Origin: Ciona intestinalis
Lineage: Eukaryota > Chordata > Ascidiacea > Phlebobranchia > Cionidae
Assembly (NCBI RefSeq): GCF_000224145.3
Contig: NC_020169.2
Location: 230,257-294,256, forward strand
DNA length: 64,000 nt
Direction: 5' to 3'
Under the pieces are notes generated by a model. It had not been told where the DNA came from. It saw nothing but the letters and a program-made list of their open reading frames with translations, and did no database searches. The position numbers and the translations under genes are program-made. This document shows positions 43,401 through 55,400 of this stretch, one piece after another. Position 1 is the stretch's first letter; each line of letters begins with the position of its first letter.

Positions 43401-46400
43401 GAAGACACCTCTGAGTTAAGTCAGTTGACCCATAGCATCCATATGTTGTATATTTCTAAAAAAATGACATCCCTTGTCACATGTTGTCATTAAGGTTTTA
43501 CCAGAGTTGACATTTAACCCCAACATTCTTTATCTTTATAACAGAATCAGGAAATGCAGATGAAGGTGATGCAGCAAGGATTGAAAGCCCTCTGTTTCAA
43601 CCAACTTATGGACAATGTGTTCAATTTTGGTTTGTCTTGTATGGTTCGGCAAACAAATTTGGTTTACTGAATGTTTATGCTAAGACTGAAGTGGGTCTTG
43701 GTGATAAACTGTGGACAGTTTCAGAATCTGTATGTCGTTTATATGCTACCACTTTTTTGGTATAGTCATGACAATATTTACTACAGATTGATGAAAACTG
43801 GAAAAGAAGTAGGTTTACTGTGGACAGTGCACTGCCATACCAAATTGTGTTTGAAGCTATAGATGGGGCGTACCAGAAGTCAGATAAAGCAATTGATGAC
43901 ATTTATATGGAAGATGGTGCATGTGCCAACTTTGGAGATTGTGATTTTGAATTTGGTCTTTGTGGTTGGACTCAGGTTTGAGATCTTTAACTATACAAGT
44001 TTGAACAAATAGTTTAATATTTTATTTTAGAAAATACATGTTTAAAAGATGGTCTTTAATTGTTTTACTAATCTTCTTTACCTACCAAGAATTAATAATA
44101 AATATGAACTGTGTCCAACCAATGTCTTCTTACCTAACCTAACACTCATAGAATCTAACCCTCACTTTCCTGTCAGCTGAAAATTTAAAAATAATTTGAT
44201 GATTTTAGATTTATTGTTTTCACATTATCACAATTAAAAGACATCATAAATACAAACACATAGAAATATGTATGACAAAGTAGCAATATTGAACATAAAA
44301 TCAACATTATTTGTAGAGCCATGATGATGATCTGGATTGGGTTCGTTATTCAACAGAAATAGATGGTGATCATGGTACAGGTTCTGGACATTACTTAGCT
44401 CTAGTAACTGATGGTGAAACAGCTGGTTACAAAGCCAGGTATTTATTACATTACCGCTATTGTGGCCTGTGTGTTCGTATCAAGGTTGCTATATCCAGTA
44501 AGGATTAGATCCAAACTATTCAGATTTGACAATTTGGATTATCTAGGAAACAATAATGAATCAAATGTAAACATACAATTATGTAATTTAGTTAAAATTA
44601 GTTCACCTGGGTGATACAATGTTGCTTTTAATAATTATTTCTTCTAAATAACTGCCATTATCCACTCCTACATCAGATTTTTTATTATATTGTTACTTTA
44701 AAATTATTCTAAAACCCATTGATCATCACTGACAAAGTGCCAATTTGGATTTGTATGTCGATGTAATTTCAATGCACAACAGATGGGGATTTAAATTTAG
44801 TAGAAAATATCTAAAAATATTTAAAAAAGCATCGAACAACACCCAATTTTTAGACTCGGATTTACCAATCTATACACATGAGGTCACTAAGGCATTGTAC
44901 AATATCTTATTTAAACGAAGATTCAACAAATATAACACTTTCTCAACCCTACTTACTATTACTTTTGATGTTTCAACACCACCTAATAACAAATAAGTGA
45001 TATTTCATTTCTCCCACAGAATTGATTCGGAATTATTTCCCGAAAATTACCCGTTTGTAACAGAAACCCATTGCTTCAACTTCTGGTATAGAACAACTAA
45101 AACTGCTACAAAGCTTACTGTTTCTACACACAATGTACAGTTGGGAAGTCAACAAGCCTGGTCTTCTAGCTCAGCTCCAAGTAAGTATTGAACAAAAAAA
45201 ATATGAAATCAAAATTATGAAATTAGCTTGTTTCAGCGCTGTAACAGATTGCCTTATAACTGAAGTTTACTCTTTAAACTTGCTGCTTATATTTTAAGCA
45301 TTGGTGCTCTTCAGAAATTCACATTCATTGCGCTCTTGTGTACACTTATCAATTTTACAAAATTAACAAATAATGCATGGTATGTCACAAGAATGAGGTG
45401 CATAAAAGCCAGTGTTATAACCTAAGCTATATTTTATTAAGCTATTTTCATTCGTATATTTTCTTAACGCATATCTTTCTGTTATAGCAAACAGCTGGCA
45501 GTTAGCTCAGTTCAGTATCTCTATATCTGCATCATTCTATATTATCATTGAAGCAGAAGTTAGCAATGGTGGTGGAACTATTTCAATTGATGATGCATTT
45601 ACCATCTCAAATGGATCGTATGTTTGGTTATACTAATTAATTAAAACAAAGAAATTAAATTTAAATTTTACCTTGCCGTAGTGCATTCGTCATATCATCA
45701 GTCTATTAAACATAAGATACCTGGTTTGTAGCTCAACACTACTTATCCTTTTTGTAGATGTGTCCGCCCTACTCCATTACCAATGTTTAAATGCGCCAAC
45801 CAATCCAAAACAATTGACGGGGAAAGTCAGTGTGATTTTATTTATGATTGTTCGGATAAGAGTGATGAAGCCTCATGTGGTGCGTGTCAATTTGAAGATG
45901 CTGCTAATCATCAATATACATGTGGTTGGATGGATAAAAGTGCTGGACAATATCAGTGGGTGTTGGTTCAAGGTACAAAATTTTACTATTTCATATTTTT
46001 CCACATTTTGTTAACTCTTGTTTTTTGTTATTTTGCGTCTTTTCATTGCTTATAAATAATATAATCCTCATTATTTGTTAATATGAAGCAAATCAGGCTG
46101 GAGACAATGGGCCTGGTAATGACCATGACACACAAACCGGATTCGGCCACTTTTGGGCGGTTGAAGCTTATGATGGAACTCAGAATGTACCTGCTCGATT
46201 AGAAAGCCCTATTATGCGCCAAGCTTCTGCCAGTTGCCAAATAAAGTAAAAACATTAAAATTTTCAGCAATATGAACCACCCACAAAGTCACATATGTTG
46301 TAACTTGTCATTATGCGTAAGGTCAACATAAATTTCCCGTGTTATAATGGCTATTTTTTATTTAAATTGAGGCATCATAGCAATAAATAAATATTTTTAA

Positions 46401-49400
46401 GATTAGCGTTACAAGTTATATGTGTAATTTTGATTTTTGAATAAATCTAGGTTTTACTATCATATGCGCGACTTGAATGTTGGTTGGAATTGTCCTGGTT
46501 TAGCTCCCAACCTTAACTGTGAGGATGGTGTTTGCAATGGTGAACATATTGGTTGCTGTTTTGATGCAAGAGATCGGGCTTGCTATCCTTGTTATGGAGA
46601 TTGTGCACCAACTGGTAAATGTGTGATATAATTATATGAACTTGGTAAATTCATATAACATAAAGATTATAAATAACTAGAAGATACTAAATTTAGGTTG
46701 CTATCGTTGTCTGTGTGTATACAATCTGCTTACTTGGTAATTCAAAAATGGGCATAAAGTTTATAAAGCCACATTTTTACAGTAGTGCACCCATGCTACT
46801 ACCTTGTTTTACTTTAGTACTCTAGGAAAAAATAAGTGTTAATTAAGATAGTATAACGTGATTTTCATTTTAGCTCGAACAAAACGGGTTGGCAGAATTG
46901 TATATAATAATGAAACCCGTGGTGCAACACAATATGCTGATGCTGAAGTAGGAGAGTTATCACTTTATGTAAGACAAGGTTCCAGAGAGACAGCAGTGTG
47001 GAAATTACTAGAGGAAGATTTTCCTTACAGTTGGAATTACCAAGCTGTCAATCTTGGCAGAATTGAAGGCGATTTTGAAATAATATTTTATGCTGTTAGG
47101 TAAGTGAGAAACATACTAGTTTTTCTTTTTTTTTATATTTTAACTTTGTTTTGCAGAGCTTTCGATATTGTTGGTAGTATTGCTATTGATGATATATCTT
47201 TTGTTAACTGTGGTTTGGATCCAGTTGAAAGTGGTCAATGTGATACTTATTATTATCGATGTGACCGTGGTAGTTGTGTGCCACGTTGGGAGGTGGGTGT
47301 GTTATTAATCTTAACCTTCTTATGTCGGTAGATGTCCAAATGGCTTAACTAACTTCAAGGAAGTGACACTCAGTCAATGGCATTCCAGGCTGTAGGACAT
47401 CATCCTTATAGAATAGAAAAGAATAAAAAAAATGTTTGGTTTTGATTTGAACTATTTGAATTGCTGAGTAAATGACGTAAAGATGTTTGTTAACATTTAC
47501 ATTTATATACTTGGCCTATGGCATAGGTTTGTGACTTTACTGATAACTGTGGAGATCGAACGGATGAGAAAAATTGTGATGATTATACAAGATGTGACTT
47601 CGAAGATGGAGATTTCTGCATGTTTTCAAATGAAAGGGTAATATTTTAATATTAATCTATATCTAGATATAACAATTTTAGGTATGTGTTAATGCTATAA
47701 GCTACCAAGTGGATAGCATTAGATGAATAAGTGACATTTATTCATAACCTAAACAACAAAATAGTTTTTTCTTTTTGATCAAGGTAACAAAGACTATAAT
47801 TAAAACAACCATGAAATGGTAAATAACATTAAATCAAGAGTCAATAAAACATACTGTGGATAAATATCTGTTTGTAGAAAATTATTATTCAATTATGTGT
47901 GACTGTTAAACCAAATGTACTGTAAACACACATTGAGTTGAAATGGGTATTGTTTATATAACTACACTGTATATAAACTATTTTCATTCAGTTACTGATT
48001 AACTGTTATGTATAGTACACAGATGATGTGAACTGGGTTATACAGAGAGCTGACTTCAGCAACGATTTGGTTGCTGGTGAAACTGCACCTAATCGTGACC
48101 ATACTACAAACTCAGATACCGGTCGCTATATCACTGTTACTACTAAAAGACCAAACTTTAAAGGTATTAACAGAATACTTTTCTTATTATAATAATAACA
48201 ACTATGGTACTTTTTTATTATTCCGTCCAGTATAGAAAAAATTTAAAATAAACAACTGGTTAAGCAAAATTGACAATGGAAGTGTAATTGAGCGACCAAT
48301 AAAAATAACGAGTGAAATGTCGATTACACTAAAAGCAGTAAAAGTTTGTCTACATTTAAGATGTACTAGAATCAAAATCTAGTTTATTTTATTGTATTAT
48401 CGCTCTTGAAAGCTAAAGAACAGGTAATTAGAAAGGAATTTTTCCATGATGCCATTTATTTTCCAGGAGACACAGCAAGACTTGTGAGTCCTGTGTTTGA
48501 ACCCACAACTGGTGAAGATCAGTGTTTCTTTGTATTTTATGCACACCTAACAACCCAAATAGAAGGTGGTGGTTTATTTGTTTACTACAGGACTGAGAAA
48601 GGTGGTGAATTAAAACTGCTATGGCAGAGAAGTGACCAAACTTCATTCTTTTCCAGGTATGCCAGCCTAGTTAAACATTAATGCATTTGATTATTCTGTA
48701 TGGTAATATCAGTGGTTGTAATCTTAAGTCCAAATCTAACATTTTTTACTCACGATTTTTTTTCTAACATTTTTTACTCACGAAAAGCAGACTTGTGCAT
48801 GGTCTTTTTTTATAGTCTCTTGAAATGATAAGCAAATCGCTTGGTATTTATAGTCAGCACTTTTAGTCGTTAATAACCTATGCCTACAAACACTGAAATG
48901 GTAAAAAAACTGTCCGAACATCAAACCAATAGTCACAAGAAACCAAGCCTTAACTCAGACTCCTATACTCTATTGCCTTTTATTGCTAGCAGCTTGGTAC
49001 TTAATTTTTGAGACAGTTATAAAATGTGATGTAGCTTTTAACTGTTTTTTTTTTATTTAGGTTTAACTTGGAGTTAAATGAATTGTTTGCCCAGCCATGG
49101 CAACTTGTGATTGTTGCTAAAGTAGGTGGACAAGATTATGGAGATATTACATTAGATGACCTTGTTTTTCGATATGGTTGTGTTGTCTCTGATAATCAGA
49201 TACTTCCTACTGGAACAACTCCAGTTCCTACACAAAGTCCTTGTCCTGGCTACCAACATATGTGTCAAGATCGAACATGCATTGATAGCAACTTATGGTA
49301 TGTGATTGGAAATATTGTGTGCCCCCATAACAGTTCATTTTTAGAGGTTTTATTTATGGTCATGTTCTACTTTTTACCTTCTTTAAAGCCCCCAACCCAA

Positions 49401-52400
49401 TGATTTCCTATGGACTGTCCAAAATATCAGACACACAGAAATACAGAAAAAGTACCCCAAAAACACTCAGTCACAAAGCGTTATATATGATAAGTTGTCG
49501 AGAACCATAAGGTGTATGAAACAAAACACTTGTGTTATAATGTTTTACCTTATGGTTTATAATTACAGGTGTGACTTTAAACCAGACTGTCTAGATGGTT
49601 CTGATGAAACAATGTGTGGAAATTGTGATTTTGAAGATTCCTGGTGTGGTTGGAGTGATTGGAGTTCAGGACATTATAAATGGAACAGAGAGAATGCAAC
49701 AATTGTTGTTGATCCATTAGGTCCTAATACTGATGGAAGTGGAAATCCAAATGGATTGTGAGTTTCCTATTTTCATGTTAAACAACTCTTTTTTTAGGGT
49801 AACAGAATTACCCAGCACATCTAAGCAGCAAAACTTCAGTAATAATGAGTACCAGGAATTAATAAACCGGTTCAATCGCATAAAAATCTCTGTAATTTTA
49901 TGTGTAGTCTTATTGCCACTTACATCAGTCTGACACAGTGGTTAGCGTGACTGTCTCTAATTCAGAGGTTAAGGTTCAAAGATCGTCACTGATACCATTG
50001 TACAGATATACCTCTTTGGGCAAGACACTTAATGACAATTAATCAACCCACCGGTATACAATTGGTTCTTTGCTTTCATATTTAAAGTGATACATAACAT
50101 TTATCTTATAACATGTTAGATAAATCCAAACCAAATTCATTCTAGCTTCATGCACGTCGATGCTACACAAAGTACATTCCTGGCTTCAGCAGAACTAATG
50201 AGTCCACCGTTTGGTCAAACCGGATTAGCATGTACCATGACCTTCATGCATTATCAAGGAGGTACTGCACACTCGGGAATAACGATGATACAGGTAAAAA
50301 TTGTTTTAGTAATGGCAATGTAGTTCTTAGTGCTGGTAGTCTTGTGGGTGTGTTTTCGACAAGTCATGTAATGGATATTGCTACAACCAAATGGAAAGTA
50401 ATAGTTTGTCAAAGTTGGCAGTCAATCAACAATAAAAAGTACCTCAAAAAGTCATCCACGAAGTGTTTGTAGATCCAAGTGGTCGGATGTGTAAAAACGT
50501 AATGGTGCGCAATAAGACACCCGCGGCATAGCCTTTGTTATCTTGCCATGTAGGAATATATATATATATATATATATTTCTTTCATTGTTTTTTAATTGT
50601 TTAATTATTGTCATCAAATTTGTACGGAATATAAAGGTTGGAAACTTTGCACCCGATGAGAGACGAGATTTTCAAATATCATGGATAAGAATATCCAACC
50701 AACCTAATGAATGGGTACAAGGGGTTGTGGAGATAGGTAACACAAGATTCTCTTACTTTTTTAAAAAAAATATATAATTTTACCATAAATCCCAAGGAGC
50801 TTATATAGTTAACGTTGGGGTTGGGCTTATTGTAATTTCTCATGTAATTGTTTTGGTAAATACAAACCTGGTAGTTAAGGGCGCATACCAACAAAAATTA
50901 AATTTTATATATGGATAGAGATGCCTAAATGTGACCTAAAGGTATCATCAAAGTTTTGTAAAATAATACAGCTTTTAAAAAGTTGCGTAAAAAATCCGCC
51001 ACAGTAAAACAATTTGGCTGTTTTGACAATGCATGGGATTTCCCATAAGAAAAAAAGACACTGAACTTTGACCGTTTCTGAAGTACTGAAGAAAAGTCAA
51101 ATTTTATTTTGGACTTGGTACAATAAATGTCTCTTTGTGAATATATAAAAAAAGTAAACTTTATTATGTTTTAATTTTTCGATTGAACCTAGCTACTTAC
51201 CAGGTTATGCTGACTCAGCAATTATTCGGACCTAATGTTTAACACAAGCAATTTACTTTTTTATAAAGAAAATGGTACAGCAGGTACTAGTGAGACATTT
51301 TGAACATTATAAAAAAGTGTTAAAAATTAGCTTATAGAAAAAAGTGCAGAGTCAGCATATTATATAGCTATGTCCAATCGGAAATTTAAACATGATAAAG
51401 TCTATGTTTTACAATTTTTTATACATATTCTTAAAGAAGAAGCATTTATTAGGCCAAATCAGAAATAAAGTTTAAATTTCTCTAAAATTTTAAAAACCAA
51501 AAACGATTAAAGTTGAGTGATTTTTTTCTAACAGACAATCCCATGCATTGTCTCACGGCCAATATTTTTTACTCCAGCGGTTGAAATTGCAATTTTGAAA
51601 CTCATTTGTTTTCAAAAGATGTTTTGTATATTGAAACTTTGATGGTACCTTTAGATCACATTTGAGCATTTCTATTAATACACAAATTTTGTTTTCATTG
51701 GTATTCCCCCTTTTAAGAGCTTTTTACGTTTTTTTATAATTTGCAGCAACAGGAGAACAAACTTAAAAAACGGCACAAGCCTAATTAAGTTGAAAAAAAG
51801 TTGGGAAGATACTGCTAGTCTAAAGTTTAGGATATAATTTCATGTGAAAATGAAAACAAAAAGAGCTCTAAAAGCTTAACATGGGGGTGATGCATGACCA
51901 ACCGTTAAGAATTGTAATATTTTGGTTGCAGGCGATTGGGATGCAGGGTTTCATGTTAAGATTGTTGGTATGCCCTGTTTAAGAGGATTTGATTGTAACG
52001 ACCTTGCTGTGGATGATGTTCAATTTCAATACTGTCAACCTGGTGACATACCTCCACATTATGACCAGGTATTATCTTTTAAAACATCTTAATATTATTT
52101 TAAACATTTAATTCATCATCATAGTACATAAATCCAGTGGTCACCGAAGCATATGGTGCACAATAGGATATGGATGCTGTAACATTAGGTTAGCAAGCAA
52201 AGATAAATAAGTGAACATTATTTTGCAGTTGGATTGTGATTTTGATAATGGGCAGTGTGGTTGGTTTAATTATCAGCATGATGATTTTAACTGGAAACGT
52301 AAACCTGGCACAGATGATATTCTTAACACTGGTCCATCATATGATCACACACAAGGTATTATTGTGTTGTTACATGTCATTATATGTGTTAATGTGAATT

Positions 52401-55400
52401 TACTATAAAGGCAAAGGTGGTAGTGGTGAATACATGTTTATTGATGCTGGTAGCAGACTACAGCCAGATTTAGCCGCAGTTTTAACTACTATGAATCAAA
52501 CAGCAATGCCGGGAAATGGAAAATGCATCACATTCTGGTAAATATTACTACAAACCATTTAATATTGTTAATGTGTGTATTTTAATGATTTTATCAATAA
52601 TTCCTGTCTTTCTCATGTTTGTTTTTGGGTATCAAATTTAGAAAGATTATGTAATGATTTGTACACCCGTGCCATGACACACTGGTTGTAGCTCTCGCCT
52701 CATCCTCAGGAAATCAGATTTCAGCTTCGAAGCTATCATAATTTAGAGCATGTTTGTCTGAGGGCCTCACGCAAGGATAAATAAGATACATTCATGCATA
52801 AAAGGAATAAGTCTTTTAGCAGCTCACCTGGGACCTAGGATTGAGGCTAGATTTGGCACATTAACTTTAATTCTAATAAATGCATATGATGCTAAATTTG
52901 TTTTTTATAAAGGTACCACATGTATGGTCCGAGCATTGGTACCCTCAACCTGGAAATCAAAAAATGGGGGAAATCCGACACTGGCTATGATGAGTGGAAT
53001 GTAATATGGTCACAAACTGGAACACAAGGAAACATGTATGTTGATTATTTTTTATGTTTTTATCAGTGCTATTTGATTCTGGTACGCTTACGATGTGGTT
53101 TGGGCAAGTGATTGGTCCAACCCCGTAGTAACTAATAGATTGTCCAAGTTGTCAAACACAAGAAACAAATCAACTACGCTTAAAATAACTTAGTTTGTGA
53201 TACCAGGCTCAGGTTTACATGCTTGATTATATTATTTCTCACCCTAGGTGGAAGCAAGCACAGGTTCACGATTGGTCGACATATTTTAATTGGCAGTTAA
53301 GATTCGTTGCATTCCGAGGTGGCTATGATGGTGATATTGCAATTGATGATGTTGTTATATTAAATGGTAATTATTAAACATGTTATAGCACAGTTATAAA
53401 TAAGTAGCACCAGTTTCACTACCTTTATTTTTTAAATAATATATTTCAAAACCTTTATCATAATGAAAACCAGAGTGAATCTTGAAATGACCGTATAATA
53501 ACAACTTGCCACAAAATCTATCTTAGACTTATTTTTACCTTGTTTATATATTCCCAGATGGGATAATGCAAATAATTTTATACAGGTGACTGTCCTGAGC
53601 CACAGACGGAATGTAATTTTGAGGCAAATAAATGTAATTGGAAGGATGGTGATGGTGATTATACATGGTGGGTGGAGAAAGCTGAAGGTGCTGGTGATTA
53701 TCGACCATCTGTGGATCATACATCAAGATCTTCATCTGGTTCATATCTTTATAATGGCGCTTACGCTCACACAACTCCAGGTATAATTATTGGTATTATT
53801 TTTTATTGTGGGATCTGTGGGGCAAGATTCTTCAAGGTTCTAACCCATTAGTCACTGATGGGTTGTATAATTTGTCAGCCATGCATAGAAAAGAAAACAA
53901 AGCTAATCACTCACAAATTTGCATACCTGTCGCTCATAAGTGGTGTATGAAATAGAACATCTGTGTTATAACTGTTTTGTCCCTCCATGTGAGGATAAAT
54001 AAGTGCCATTTATTTTTCCCATCATGAACTATATATATCCCATCATGAACTATATATAGGATTTTTTCCCATCATGAACTATATATAGGAAACCCGATAT
54101 GCCAGCCACATTTTATTATTATTTGCATTGCCCTGTCACGTTGGGATAAATGAGTGTTGTATAAAAACTAACTATTACATAACCAAGGTTCAAAATGTCA
54201 ACTTGTGACTCACGTTTTCCCACAAAGTGAAGCTGATTGTTTGGAGTTTTGGTATTACATGTATGGTAAAACAGATGAGAACAATCCCGGAACTTTAAAT
54301 ATTTACAAAAGATTGGATGATTTGTTTATTGATAAACTTGTATGGTCTTTGTCTGGAAATCAGGTAGATTAACTTGTTTGATGTTATGTTTATATCTCCA
54401 AATTTTAACTTGGATATTTAATTAATGAAATGATAATTGAACTATTTCAACATCGCTCCTTTTTTATAGATGTATGATATCAAATGTATACATATGTATC
54501 CACAATCTTGACTGATGTTAGACAAAAGATCTAATAATCTGTTAACTATAAATTGTTAAAACCTAATTCAGGGTGACCTATGGGAATACGCATCAGTAAC
54601 AATTACAAGTAGTGACACACCATATTCGGTTATAATGGAAGCAATAATAGCTGATGTATCAGACCCATATTCCATAGCTGTTGATGATGTGAAACTTACA
54701 CAAGGATCTTGTGCACCAAAAGGGAATTGTAACTTTGAAACTGGATTGTGTGGCTGGCATAATACATATGGAGAAGGTACATTATACTTTTTTATTCTAT
54801 ATCACCGTTTTTAAATCTTTTTTATGGCAGTCCAAATATTTGTCATAGAGAAGCAGCGTAATATTTAGCCAAACAAAACTGACTACATGTATACTTTACA
54901 TAACTATTTGCAAGCATACAATATAATGGCTTTTATTTTACAATTAGAGTCATGTGACATTTTTAATCTATCGTAGTCAGTGACCTGACCAAATGGCAAC
55001 CCAGAGAGCACAGTGTTGTATAAATGTGTTATATATAACTCGTACATTGTTTATATTATAGGTGATGATTTTGATTGGATTTGGAGCAGTGGTGCAACCC
55101 CGAGCTCATACACAGGACCAACAGCTGATCATACAACAGGCACGGACGAAGGACATTATATTTATGTGGAATCAACTTCATTAAATCTTGGTGGTGAAAA
55201 TGCAAGGCTCACATCAGAAAAGTAAGATATTCATCTATTTTTGTGATATGCTGTATTTCTACTTTAACCAACAGATAAATTAGCATATCAATTAATGCTT
55301 TTTGCATGGATAAATAATATTTTGGGTAACAAATAATTATCTGACATATACAGAAACTGGCAAAACATGATCCTAAATAAATCTAAAAATAAATTGTCCT

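Noticed and set aside
44745..44996. An 83-codon open frame in the intron between the two halves of MAM29
   Set aside because: No MAM or other motif, no matching splice sites, and AT-rich composition like the rest of the intron; the flanking exons join in phase without it.
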